DNA from: an uncultured Clostridium sp.
GTDB taxonomy: Bacteria > Bacillota > Clostridia > TANB77 > CAG-508
DNA length: 48,799 nt
Assembly (NCBI GenBank): GCA_946497695.1
Contig: CAMMLJ010000011.1
Span: 1-48,799, forward strand
Direction of reading: 5' to 3'
Within the stretch, counting starts at the first letter, position 1, and every line of letters starts with the position of its first letter. Made by a program: the position numbers and the translations under genes. Below, piece by piece: positions 7,335-17,071 of the stretch. A model generated the notes under the pieces. The model was given only the letters and a program-made list of their open reading frames with translations, searched no databases and was not told where the DNA came from.

Positions 7335-10300
7335 CTATTTTTTTAATACTTTTCTCTTTATTAAGAAGATTCCTATTCCCAATACTCCAGCTACTGCTAT
7401 TGCAATAAGTACATATTTAACTACATCTTCTGCACCAAATGGTGGAACTATTGCAATTCTTTCTGATAATGCTGTATCTGGTTCTCCAATGTTATAGTTA
7501 CCAGGTATTGAAACTATTTCTGCGTTATATGTTCTTCTACCATTAGTTGTAATAGATTCTATAACTTCTGCTGTATTTTCATATTCTGTATCTTCTGTAG
7601 TATTACCATCTGATGAAATTACTTTAGTTAAGAATACTGTTGCTGTTTGTGTTTCTGATGCTTTTCCTACTTTATTTTTAGCTTTTTCTGGTACTATTGG
7701 ATCAGATTGAACTATTGGGTTATCAGCTGTTGAAACTATTACCTTTTGTAATCCATTAAATGCATTTTCATCTACTGCTTTAATATATGGATCATTTCCA
7801 GATGTTAATTGTGTTTTATCTGTTATCTCTTGCCATCCAGAATTTAAGTTTGTATCAAATACTAAGTTGTTAGATACATAATCTACTATCATTGCTGGAT
7901 CTAATGTTACTATGTTGTTTGCATTTGTTATAACACCTGTATTGTAATATGTTTCATCTTTATAATCTGTCTCACCAGTATTTATTACCTTTATACTAAA
8001 TGTTAATTCTAATGTTGCACCATGTACTAAGTTTTCATCTACTGTTCCTTGTATTAATCCTCTCTTCTCTCTAGTATTAGGTACCCATGTTAAGTTTGAT
8101 ACTGATTGATTTGTGTCAAATATTGTTTGTCCATCACCTGCTGTTGATAATTTTAAATTAGAAACTGTTTTCTCTACATATATGTCTGAACGTGGTCTTT
8201 CAATAATACCTAAGTCTATATTTTTTACTAAGTATTCTGTTCTTTCTTGACCAACATATTCAACTTCCATACTCATTTGAGCTGTATTTGCATTCATATT
8301 TGTTTTATCTGCTAAAGTTCTTAATGTTGCTTCATCTGTTTGAGCTGTAGAATTTAATACTGTTGCATTTGTATATTTTAAATCCTCACTGTATGAATTT
8401 ACTTCATTTCTTCTTGTCTGATCATCTTTAGCATCATTTGTTCTTGTGTCTATATTATTGTTGTACCAATGTGAGTCTGAATAGTTAGCTTCTTGATATA
8501 TTGTAGATTTATAATCTTGACCTGTATACATTTCATTATTTGCTTGTACTGCTACTAATGATTCATAATCTCCATATGTAAATTTAATAGAATAATCTCC
8601 TGGGATATAATCTGTTATTTCATATGAACCGTCCTCATTAGTTCTAGCCTCTTTTATTTCTACATCTGTATTTGTACAGATCAATTGTACTTTAACTTGG
8701 TTTACTACATTTTCTCCTTCTGCATATACTCCATCACCAAGTCTTTCATTATCTTGTTCTAATTTCTCTGCTAATGCTGCATCCTCGAATACTGTACCTG
8801 TAAGTCTTCTCTTATTAATATCATCAACTATTAATTTTAATCCAGGTGCTGCATCTGCATCATCTTCGAATACTGCCATACTTTGTTTTGTTTTATCTTC
8901 TCCACCTAAACTTTGATATTCGTCTGTCTTAGAGTATGCTACAAATTCTTGTACTCTTGAATCTGTTGGATTTAAGTTTGCTGGTGTAGAATCTATATCA
9001 ATTAATCCTGCATTTTCACCTGCATTTGTTATTACTTGTCCGTTTAGGTCTTTTCTTTGTTCTCTATAAGTATTTCTATATCCAGATATTTGAGCAAAGT
9101 TCTCTTTAGTAGATTGTTTTTCTTCTATTAATGCTCTTAAAGCATCATTTGTTACTTTATATTCTACAAATATCCATTTCTTATCATCAATTCCTTGATC
9201 AGCTAATGCTGTTGTATGCATTGAATGATATGTTTTTCCAGAACCTGATATATCAGATTGTTGTTCCCAAGAAATTTCTTGTTCGTTTTCATCATATGAT
9301 CTTATAAATTCATAAGAAGTATCATAGTAATCTGCTAAATCTGTTATATATCCTGTAATCTTACCAACTGATTGATTTCTTATTTGAATTTTATAAGTTA
9401 CGATTACTTGTAATTTATCTGGGTCTTGGTCATATTGTGCTGCTGCTTTATATTGTAGATCTGAAGATCTAATTGCTCTGTTATAATCTGGTATATCTGT
9501 ACCTCTTATATCTACCTCTAAGTCTTGTTCTCCTCCTGGATAGTCATATGTATGTGATTTACCATTAATATGTAAATCAACTTTTACTAAATCTTTTCTC
9601 AAGTTCATATCAAATTGTTCTCTATCTTTAATACCAAAGTTGATATTTAACAATTCTTCCTTAGAGTTTGATACTCCATAATATAATAATTGTTCCATTC
9701 CATTAGGTCCTGTGTATGCGTAAATATCAAATGCTGCATTTGTAGTATCATTTCTATCTGGTACTGTGTGTGTACTATCTACTGGTGTAAATTTATTATT
9801 AAAGTTTTGTCTATTTTGTTTACCATCTGTTGCATATGATCTTTCTGCTATAGTTGTTGGTCCTAATGTTCCATCATTATCTATTATTTTACTTACTCTT
9901 TGATATGTTGTTGGTTCATATAATTGTCCATTATATTTAAATCTTATATAATATTGTTTTGATGCTGGTTGGTCTTTAAATTCATAGTAACCATTTTTAT
10001 CTGTTGTTGTTTTAGCAATTTCTGTTCCTGCTTTATCGAATAATGTTACTTCTATTCCTTCTAGCATTTCGTCTCCAGTACTTAAAATACCATCTTCTGT
10101 ACCATCTTTATTAGCTAAATTGTCTTTAAATACTTTACCAGCTAGGTCAATTGTTAATTCTATTTCTGGAGTATCATCATCATCTGTTTTAGTTCCTCCA
10201 GTATAATCTATTGTTACTAAACGTTGTACTGTTTTACCACTCATTGTTTTGTGAGCATTATCTGGTTCATAGTATGTATATGTACCACTTGCTTCTTCGT

Positions 10301-11024
10301 ATTTATAATCTGCTACTAATTTAACTTTTGAAGCTTGTCCTGCATCTTCTTGAGATAATAGTACATAAAATTCTTCACCAGAATCTATGTCTGATACACT
10401 ACCTGTATATCCTCCAAAGTTTACTCTGCTAACTTCTATTGTTGTACCAATATCTGTTTGTAGATATAATCTTGAGATTCCAGAATAGGCACTTTTATAG
10501 AACGATAATTTGAATGGTCCTAATTTAAATACCCCATTTTCTGAACTTTGTAGTGTTGCATCTGTTTCTTCGAATGTTACATCTTTTCCTGATTCTTGTA
10601 ATTTACTATAATATTCGTTAAATCCTGCTATCTTGTTATATTGTACTAATGCATCATCATAGTCAGGATGCCAAGATGGAGCAGATATATTATCAGATAT
10701 ATCTGTCATCCAAATTAAATTTTGTTTAGAATTCATTGAACAACATTGTCTTAATGCGTAAGCTAGCCCTGGTGACATATCATGTGTAGATTTACTATAG
10801 AATGTTATTACACCCCAACTAGTCCATAGTGAACCACCTGCTTGTGAACAGTACACTTCAGTTGATTTACCATCTATTGTAGTTACAAAAGGAGGTGCTG
10901 TTGAAGCAGTATATTGATAGTTAAAAGAACTAGCTTCTGCACTTGGTGAAAGATATGCTAATACTGTTATTATCGGTATAAGCATTGCTATTATTAATAA
11001 TACTAATAATTTTGACTTTCTCAT
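7335..11024 (-). CDS. large secreted adhesin with putative thioester domain and SdrD-B-like repeats (1229 aa)
   Basis: Residues 1-31 form a signal peptide (MRKSKLLVLL start, cleavage near AEA-S). The N-terminal domain has VYCSQAGG (Cys59) and, 42 residues later, KQNLIW (Gln101), which resembles the Cys and TQxAIW Gln of thioester (TED) adhesin domains; this is an inference. Two prealbumin-like SdrD-B/Cna-B-type domains follow (about 291-375, starting LAGKVFKDN, with TDKNGYYEF; and about 738-825, with TNEDGSYEI). The C-terminus has a membrane helix (about 1199-1222) and a basic tail (KRKVLKK), preceded by PPFGAED rather than LPxTG. The start has AAAGGAGG 8 nt upstream. It lies 16 nt after the 1601-aa gene, in one operon. 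Probably a surface fibre or adhesin. Confidence 0.83.
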   Translation of the reverse strand: MRKSKLLVLLIIAMLIPIITVLAYLSPSAEASSFNYQYTASTAPPFVTTIDGKSTEVYCSQAGGSLWTSWGVITFYSKSTHDMSPGLAYALRQCCSMNSKQNLIWMTDISDNISAPSWHPDYDDALVQYNKIAGFNEYYSKLQESGKDVTFEETDATLQSSENGVFKLGPFKLSFYKSAYSGISRLYLQTDIGTTIEVSRVNFGGYTGSVSDIDSGEEFYVLLSQEDAGQASKVKLVADYKYEEASGTYTYYEPDNAHKTMSGKTVQRLVTIDYTGGTKTDDDDTPEIELTIDLAGKVFKDNLANKDGTEDGILSTGDEMLEGIEVTLFDKAGTEIAKTTTDKNGYYEFKDQPASKQYYIRFKYNGQLYEPTTYQRVSKIIDNDGTLGPTTIAERSYATDGKQNRQNFNNKFTPVDSTHTVPDRNDTTNAAFDIYAYTGPNGMEQLLYYGVSNSKEELLNINFGIKDREQFDMNLRKDLVKVDLHINGKSHTYDYPGGEQDLEVDIRGTDIPDYNRAIRSSDLQYKAAAQYDQDPDKLQVIVTYKIQIRNQSVGKITGYITDLADYYDTSYEFIRSYDENEQEISWEQQSDISGSGKTYHSMHTTALADQGIDDKKWIFVEYKVTNDALRALIEEKQSTKENFAQISGYRNTYREQRKDLNGQVITNAGENAGLIDIDSTPANLNPTDSRVQEFVAYSKTDEYQSLGGEDKTKQSMAVFEDDADAAPGLKLIVDDINKRRLTGTVFEDAALAEKLEQDNERLGDGVYAEGENVVNQVKVQLICTNTDVEIKEARTNEDGSYEITDYIPGDYSIKFTYGDYESLVAVQANNEMYTGQDYKSTIYQEANYSDSHWYNNNIDTRTNDAKDDQTRRNEVNSYSEDLKYTNATVLNSTAQTDEATLRTLADKTNMNANTAQMSMEVEYVGQERTEYLVKNIDLGIIERPRSDIYVEKTVSNLKLSTAGDGQTIFDTNQSVSNLTWVPNTREKRGLIQGTVDENLVHGATLELTFSIKVINTGETDYKDETYYNTGVITNANNIVTLDPAMIVDYVSNNLVFDTNLNSGWQEITDKTQLTSGNDPYIKAVDENAFNGLQKVIVSTADNPIVQSDPIVPEKAKNKVGKASETQTATVFLTKVISSDGNTTEDTEYENTAEVIESITTNGRRTYNAEIVSIPGNYNIGEPDTALSERIAIVPPFGAEDVVKYVLIAIAVAGVLGIGIFLIKRKVLKK

Positions 11025-11040
11025 ATTCCCTTCCTCCTTT

Positions 11041-14000
11041 CTAAACCTTTAATACTTTTTTATTTATTATATATGCTCCACATGCTGCTATTGCTAATAT
11101 TGTTAATGTTAATACTACATAAGTTACTGGTCCACCAGTTTTAATACCTATAATTACGTTTGCTGTAGAGTTTGTATCATCATTTTCTGATGTTTCATCT
11201 AATAAACCTTGGTCATTATATGTTTCTGTAATTGCTGCTTTGTTTGATACTGTTCCAGTTCCATTATCTGTCATTTTCTTAGTTAATACTAATTTAACTT
11301 CTTTTGATTCTCCTGGGTTTATAATATCGTTTTCTAATCCTGTACAAATTACTGTATCTCCTGATACATACCAATCTTTATTTAAGTTAGAACTGAATTC
11401 TAATTCGCTTGGTAAGTAATCTACAATCTTTTTAGCATATCCTGCTACATTACCATTGTTTGTAATTGTCATTGTGTATTCTATTACTAAATTTGTACTA
11501 TTTATACGTTTTCCATCAACTTCTATTTTTCCTAGTTTCTTTTTATCATATGATACAGATTTAGTTGTTTTTCCATCTGCCATTTGAATTTGTGTTAATG
11601 TTTTATTTAATGATAAATCAAATATTCCTTTTGTTGTTAAACCTAAATCTATATTACTCATACTTGAATCTGTAATTTTTAAAGTATCTGTGATTGCTAC
11701 ACCATTATTTTCTGTTGTATTAATTGCATCAGAGTTTATAGATTCATCAATTCCTTGTTTTCTATATTCTGTAATTACATATTGTGAATTATCATAATTA
11801 AATTTAACAATATATTCTCCTTGGATTAAATCACTTAAGATATATTCTCCTTTTTCATCTGTTGTAGCATTTATTACATTACCGCTTGAATTTTTTACTT
11901 CATTACCTGTTTCAGCATCTACTATTGTTACTGGAATACCAGAAAGTAATTTTTCATCTGCATCTCTAGTACCATTTCTGTTACTATCTTCCCATACTAC
12001 ACCAGATATTCTATAAGTATTAGAATTTTGTACATTGTCATTCTCTATTTTATTATTTATTTCCTCATGATAATCTTCTGTACCATCTCCAGATACATCT
12101 ACTTCTACATTAGAATCCTCTTCTTCTTTAGAAGTATCTATCATTTTATTAACTGCTGCTCTTACTACAAATTTAAGTGTTTGTCCTGCATCTAAATCCA
12201 TAGTTGTTTGTGATACTTTATTCTCTAATAAATATCCATTAAACATTTCTTTATCATCTAAATAATATGTTGTATTTAAATATTTTAAGTTGTCTGGAAT
12301 TGTTGCAGCTACTCTTACATTTTTAATAACTCCTGAACTTACATTCTTTGCTGTTATTGTGTATGTTACAACATCTCCAATTTGTAAATATTCTTCAGTT
12401 ACATCTGTTCCTGTTGTTACTTCTAATTTATTATCTCCTGTTGTATGGATTATAATAGCACTTCTTTGTTCATTTGTATCTTTACCTTTTACTACAACTT
12501 GCATATTTATATCTTCTTGTTTTGTTGTTTTTACTCTTAATATGAAGTTATATTCTGCAGCTGCATTTGCTTCTATATCGCCAACATTAAATGTTACTTT
12601 TCTGTTTTTCTCATCATATTTTACATCTTCTTGTGATGGGTTAGCTCCACCATATTCTTGTCTCAATGCTTCTACATATTCAACATTTTCTGGTAAAGTA
12701 ATAGTTGCTTCTACATCATCTATTTTCTTATCTGTTGCATTAGAAATATTAATATAATATTCTATTTGACTTCCTAAACCAACATTGTCTTGAGTTGGTG
12801 TTGTAAATTCTATATAAAAGCTTGCTAATGATACTTGTACTTCTGGTGTTGATACTTGTTCTGATTTTTCTAAGTTATCTGCAGAAAGTACTAAGTCTAA
12901 TTTAAATGTTCCTTCTTTATTTGCTTTTATTGTAAATGATACTTCTTTACTTTCTCCTACTGCAAGATTTCCTACTGAAAGTTCTAATGTTCTTTGTTCT
13001 GGTCTTGGTTCATATCTTTCTCCCATAGGTTCTTGTATATATTCTGCATAATCTACCATATCTGGTAAATTTACAGTTACTTTTGCATTTTCTGCATCTA
13101 TTTCTCCATCATTTTTTACTTTTATTTTATATTCAATAATATCTTCTGTTGATGCTGTAGTACCTACATTTGAATATATGTCAGCTTTTAATTCTGGTCC
13201 TTTTCCTGTAGATACACCAACTGTTGGAGCAATTGTTTCTTTTGCTATTGTTTGAGCATTTTCATCTTCTTCATAATATACTGTATATGTACCAAAAGCA
13301 TTTTCATTATGTGATAAGTTTTCTGGCACTTGTACATTGTATGACATATCAAAAGATGTTGCTTGTGGCATTACATAGTTATTTAATACTATTAAATATG
13401 ATTTTATTTTTGATGCATCATTTATTGTTTGTGTCCAACCATTTGATGAATTGTTTATATCTGCTGTTGCATCACCATTTTCACTATAATATATAGTTAC
13501 TAAATTATTGTCTATTCCTGAAACTGTAAGTCCAGATGTTAATACTGTATTTAATGTTGAACCTAATTCTGTTCCATCAGTCTTTTTATTTCCTTGGAAT
13601 GGTATTCTTCCTAATATCTTTGGATTTTTAATATCTTTACCATAGTTATTTACTACAGTTGCTTTCATTGTTATATTTCTTGCATTTGATTTTATCTCTA
13701 TTTTTCCAGCTTGTTCTTTATTTGGTAAAGAAACTACTTCTGTATTACTATTGCTAAAGTTAGATACACTACTTAGTAAAACAACTCCTTGTGGTGCATA
13801 TATGTTCATTGGAACTGTAGCAATTCCATCATTTGCATATTGAATTGCTTTAGCATTTGTTACTTTCAATGTAGCTTCTTTTGAAGTACTTGCTGCTGTT
13901 TTTCTTAATGTAATATCTGTATTTATTACAACATTAATACCTTTACTTATATCTGTAACAAATTCTGTTTGCTCTCCTTGCATATTTATTCTGATTACTT

Positions 14001-15846
14001 TATTTCCATTTGCATCTGTTATTACATCATATGTAGATATTTGAATATTTTCATTATATAATAAGTTAATTGTCTTTATTTCTAATGTTTCTATTTCACT
14101 TGGTAAAGTAATTTGAAGTGTTGGATTACTATATAAGTCACATGTATAATCATTTGATGTTAATATTGCTTTTATTTCTACATTTTCATTTTTAGCAGTT
14201 GTTGTTAAATTTGTATTGTTTATATAAAGTTCTGCTTTTGTTGATGTTTCATTTAATTTTGTTGTTTCTGTTTTTGCATTCATTTCTGTTACCATGTCTG
14301 CACTTACTATATTTCCAGAAACTATTGCATCCATTCTTTGGATACTTGTTATTGTAGCTCTATTTAAAGATGTTGTAGCCTTTATAGCTTTATTAATATT
14401 AAATGTTAAAATTCCTTCTGCTTGTGGCTTTGTTGTTTCTATTCTTAAAGCTGTAACATCTTGATTGTTTATTGTAATTACCATATTACCATTTGAGTCT
14501 ACTTGTGTATTTTTATCTATTCCGGCTATTCTGTTACCATTTTGGTCATATATTTGAATATTTCCATTTTGTCCTAAAACTTTATCAAATATAGTTTTAC
14601 TAATAGATACAGCTTTATAATAAATATTATTTCCTGCTTGTATTGTAGCTTCATTTCCTGTAACAAAATTTGCATTATTTTCATTTATAACTAATTTGTC
14701 TACAGCATCTATATATGCTATATTTGCTGATACTGTTGAGTTAAATTCTGTTTCGTATTTATTATTTGCATACATATATCCTTTATATATTTCTGCTGTT
14801 GCTGTTACTTCTGTATCAACTACTGTACTAATTTCTCCATTTAATTCTACATTTTTTTGAACATTTGCTGTAACTTCTTGTTCTGTTACATATGTTTTAA
14901 TATTTGAATTTGCATTCAATGTAATCACAGTTGCATCAGCTGTAGCACCTGCATATATGTATGTTATGTAGAATTTGTCTTCTCCTTGTTTCCAATTAAC
15001 TTGATTATTATTTTCTTTATTTTCTAAATTAATTTCTAATATTCCGGTGTCTTTATTATAAGACCACATATCTTTTGTAAACTCTGTACCATTTGTTGCT
15101 GTTGTATTTGCAAATATTCTTACCTCATCTGGATTTTTATTTGCAATCTTTGGTACTGTAACTTCTATTTTTGTTTCTTCTACTGGAAGTGAATTTCCTT
15201 CTAACGCACTTGTTAATAATGTTTGCATATAAACATTATTATTATGAGCGCCATATTTTATTACATCTTCATTTAGTATTGCTTTTGGTTCAGCTTTCCA
15301 ATTAAATCTAACATTTATATCAGATTTAATGTTTCTTTCTCTTTCATTCTCATCATAATAGGTTCCTGTTAAATTTAATTTTGTTTCTCTAGAAAAATAT
15401 GTTAAATCCATATTATCATTTCTTACAAAATTAACAGGAATTTCTATTTCCACTTCTTTTCCACTTTTTATTTGGTTTAATGTAATTTGATTATTATCAT
15501 AATCTATTGCTTTTATATCTCCAGATACTGAAAAAGCTCTTGAAATTACAAAGTTTGGATTTTCGAATGATATTGTTGCATTTTCTAAATATCCTGCATT
15601 TTTTACATTTACCTTTACATATAGTTTTTGTTCTGCAGTTATTTCTGCATCCATACTATGTTTGTTTGTTCCGTCTAGTTTAAAATATGCATCAAATTCT
15701 ATATTTTTGTTATTTGATACAATTCCTTGTTCCTCTAATTCTTCATAGGCAGCATAAACTGAGTTTGTTAACGTAGACACATATGTCATAAGTAAACAAA
15801 CAGTGACTATTGCTGCTATTAATTTGTTTACAACATCTCTTTTCAT
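11041..15846 (-). CDS. giant surface protein with DUF11-like and SdrD-B-like domains (1601 aa)
   Basis: Signal peptide at residues 1-33 (cleavage near VYA-A). A long beta-rich stalk contains at least four CARDB/DUF11-like segments with the pattern V-x-N-x-G ... V-x-V-x-x-P (about 910, 1049, 1172 and 1472; for example VKNDGEIDAENAKVTVNLP). An SdrD-B-like domain at about 1280-1370 has GVVWEDSNRNGTRD and TDEKGEYIL. The C-terminus holds IKTGG, a hydrophobic helix (about 1578-1596) and a NKKVLKV tail, a sorting-signal layout without a classical LPxTG. No sortase gene is nearby. AGGAGG ribosome site and a strong promoter upstream make it the first gene of a two-gene adhesin operon. Inferred role: extended surface adhesin or scaffold. 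Confidence 0.83.
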   Translation of the reverse strand: MKRDVVNKLIAAIVTVCLLMTYVSTLTNSVYAAYEELEEQGIVSNNKNIEFDAYFKLDGTNKHSMDAEITAEQKLYVKVNVKNAGYLENATISFENPNFVISRAFSVSGDIKAIDYDNNQITLNQIKSGKEVEIEIPVNFVRNDNMDLTYFSRETKLNLTGTYYDENERERNIKSDINVRFNWKAEPKAILNEDVIKYGAHNNNVYMQTLLTSALEGNSLPVEETKIEVTVPKIANKNPDEVRIFANTTATNGTEFTKDMWSYNKDTGILEINLENKENNNQVNWKQGEDKFYITYIYAGATADATVITLNANSNIKTYVTEQEVTANVQKNVELNGEISTVVDTEVTATAEIYKGYMYANNKYETEFNSTVSANIAYIDAVDKLVINENNANFVTGNEATIQAGNNIYYKAVSISKTIFDKVLGQNGNIQIYDQNGNRIAGIDKNTQVDSNGNMVITINNQDVTALRIETTKPQAEGILTFNINKAIKATTSLNRATITSIQRMDAIVSGNIVSADMVTEMNAKTETTKLNETSTKAELYINNTNLTTTAKNENVEIKAILTSNDYTCDLYSNPTLQITLPSEIETLEIKTINLLYNENIQISTYDVITDANGNKVIRINMQGEQTEFVTDISKGINVVINTDITLRKTAASTSKEATLKVTNAKAIQYANDGIATVPMNIYAPQGVVLLSSVSNFSNSNTEVVSLPNKEQAGKIEIKSNARNITMKATVVNNYGKDIKNPKILGRIPFQGNKKTDGTELGSTLNTVLTSGLTVSGIDNNLVTIYYSENGDATADINNSSNGWTQTINDASKIKSYLIVLNNYVMPQATSFDMSYNVQVPENLSHNENAFGTYTVYYEEDENAQTIAKETIAPTVGVSTGKGPELKADIYSNVGTTASTEDIIEYKIKVKNDGEIDAENAKVTVNLPDMVDYAEYIQEPMGERYEPRPEQRTLELSVGNLAVGESKEVSFTIKANKEGTFKLDLVLSADNLEKSEQVSTPEVQVSLASFYIEFTTPTQDNVGLGSQIEYYINISNATDKKIDDVEATITLPENVEYVEALRQEYGGANPSQEDVKYDEKNRKVTFNVGDIEANAAAEYNFILRVKTTKQEDINMQVVVKGKDTNEQRSAIIIHTTGDNKLEVTTGTDVTEEYLQIGDVVTYTITAKNVSSGVIKNVRVAATIPDNLKYLNTTYYLDDKEMFNGYLLENKVSQTTMDLDAGQTLKFVVRAAVNKMIDTSKEEEDSNVEVDVSGDGTEDYHEEINNKIENDNVQNSNTYRISGVVWEDSNRNGTRDADEKLLSGIPVTIVDAETGNEVKNSSGNVINATTDEKGEYILSDLIQGEYIVKFNYDNSQYVITEYRKQGIDESINSDAINTTENNGVAITDTLKITDSSMSNIDLGLTTKGIFDLSLNKTLTQIQMADGKTTKSVSYDKKKLGKIEVDGKRINSTNLVIEYTMTITNNGNVAGYAKKIVDYLPSELEFSSNLNKDWYVSGDTVICTGLENDIINPGESKEVKLVLTKKMTDNGTGTVSNKAAITETYNDQGLLDETSENDDTNSTANVIIGIKTGGPVTYVVLTLTILAIAACGAYIINKKVLKV

Positions 15847-15885
15847 ATTTTCCTCCTAAAAAAAATAATAATCCCATATACTAAT

Positions 15886-15914
15886 ATTATACACTCTTTT
15901 TCCTTATTTTTCAA
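15886..15914 (-). promoter_or_regulatory. sigma-A promoter of the adhesin operon
   Basis: On the - strand TTGAAA (15909-15914), a 17-nt spacer and TATAAT (15886-15891), 39 nt before the 1601-aa gene. Confidence 0.78.
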
Positions 15915-16097
15915 TGTTTTTCTCATATTTGTGATATTTTTATGTAAATTTGTTTTTCTTCTAACTTTTATCTTAGCGGAAGCTCATATTTGCTTATTTT
16001 TTACATTTTTATTATTTTTATAAAACTGTCACTATTTTTTTGTATTTTTAATATATTAATATAACAAAATTCATATATATATTTAGAGGTGATTTAT

Positions 16098-16250
16098 ATG
16101 GATAATATGGATATGGCAAAATTAATGAGTATGCTATCTAAAGTAGATAAAAAAGATTTAGAAAAAAGTATGGAAATTGCAAATAAAATCATGAAATCAG
16201 AAAACAAAGATGAAATTATAAAAAATTTAAAAAATAACTTAAATAAATAA
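16098..16250 (+). CDS. small helical protein (50 aa), first gene of a small-protein operon
   Basis: The ATG at 16098 follows an AGAGGTG ribosome site. The product (MDNMDMAKLM ... KNNLNK) is Met/Lys/Asp-rich, predicted all-helical, with no signal or membrane segment. The next start is 16 nt after its stop and has its own GGGAGG site. This style of short MDxxxLAKLMxMLSKxDKKxLE protein beside the 122-aa and 95-aa products is a pattern I associate with spore-forming clostridia, but the function is unknown to me. Confidence 0.7.
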   Translation: MDNMDMAKLMSMLSKVDKKDLEKSMEIANKIMKSENKDEIIKNLKNNLNK

Positions 16251-16266
16251 GTCTTGGGAGGTTGTT

Positions 16267-16635
16267 ATGAGTGATGATTTATCAGATTTAATTAAAAATT
16301 TTTCTAATAGCAATATAGATATGAATAAAGTTAATGACATTTTGAACAGTTTAAAATCTACTGACAAGTCATCCTCTTCTAATGACTTAAATAAAAGCTC
16401 TTCTGAAAAAACAACAAATTCGGATATAGATATTAACACCATCTTAAAAATAAAAGAGATGATGGATAAAATAAATTCTTCTCACAATGATAAACGATCT
16501 AATTTGTTATTAGCTTTAAAACCATATCTTAGAGAAAGTAGACAAACCAAATTAGACCAATACATGAAATTATTAAACATGGCTCCATTATTAGAAATGT
16601 TTAAAAATGATAATGGTGGTGATAAAAATGTATAA
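16267..16635 (+). CDS. conserved clostridial small protein (122 aa)
   Basis: Starts at ATG 16267 with GGGAGG upstream. The middle (about 30-55) is a Ser/Asn/Lys-rich linker. The C-terminal third contains KRSNLLLALKPYLRESRQTKLDQYMKLL in outline (helical; key pattern LLLALKPYL-x-x-x-R-x-x-K-x-D), which is the recognisable conserved core. I know similar cores in hypothetical proteins of spore-forming Firmicutes; no biochemical role is known to me. Its stop overlaps the next gene by 8 nt, so translation is probably coupled. Confidence 0.78.
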   Translation: MSDDLSDLIKNFSNSNIDMNKVNDILNSLKSTDKSSSSNDLNKSSSEKTTNSDIDINTILKIKEMMDKINSSHNDKRSNLLLALKPYLRESRQTKLDQYMKLLNMAPLLEMFKNDNGGDKNV

Positions 16636-16915
16636 ATTTCCTCCTCCTTATTCTAATTATTACAAGAACAATATACGAAAGCTACAAAAAAGCAAAAGCA
16701 ATATAGTGCCAACACAAAAATCAAATTATAGTTCCAAAAATTCTAATCAAACACATTCTACTTCAGTTACTGATAATAATATCTGTATTAATATATTAGG
16801 TATTAAATTGTATCTAGATGATTTAATTATACTATTTATTATATTTATTTTATATAAAGAAAATGATAAAGATAATGAGTTAATAATCTGTTTATTACTA
16901 TTGCTTTTTACTTAG
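16628..16915 (+). CDS. small membrane protein (95 aa), third gene of the operon
   Basis: I chose the ATG at 16628 (MYKFPPPYSN), which has GGTGGTG upstream and overlaps the previous stop by 8 nt, over an ATG seven codons earlier. Residues 1-55 are polar, with Pro/Tyr at the start and many Asn/Ser/Lys. The C-terminal 40 residues (INILGIKLYLDDLIILFIIFILYKE ... LLLLLFT in outline) form one or two hydrophobic helices around a charged turn. The LGIKLYxDDLIIL tail is a recurrent feature of unnamed clostridial proteins often seen with sporulation genes. Function unknown. Confidence 0.75.
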   Translation: MYKFPPPYSNYYKNNIRKLQKSKSNIVPTQKSNYSSKNSNQTHSTSVTDNNICINILGIKLYLDDLIILFIIFILYKENDKDNELIICLLLLLFT

Positions 16916-17021
16916 GTTATCCACATTTTTTAATTTGCAGATAATGCTCCGATAGTTTGGCTATGAAGCACGTATAAATCTTTGATTTGTTGGGCTATAC
17001 CATAAAATAAAGCCAAGTATC

Positions 17022-17060
17022 AAAAAGAATGTACTATCAAATTTTTAGTACATTCTTTTT
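17022..17060. terminator. bidirectional terminator between the small-protein operon and minC
   Basis: A perfect 14-bp stem AAAAAGAATGTACT / AGTACATTCTTTTT with an 11-nt loop gives a T-run on both strands. It serves the convergent + operon and the - elongasome operon. The stretch 16916-17021 before it holds no clear gene. Confidence 0.93.
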
Positions 17061-17071
17061 TGATTTATATA

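Noticed and set aside
16916..17021. - strand frame reading YGIAQQIKDLYVLHSQTIGALSAN before a TAA.
   Set aside because: Only about 27 codons from a TTG, no ribosome site, and it sits directly after the terminator of minC. It may be a remnant of a gene end but cannot be supported.
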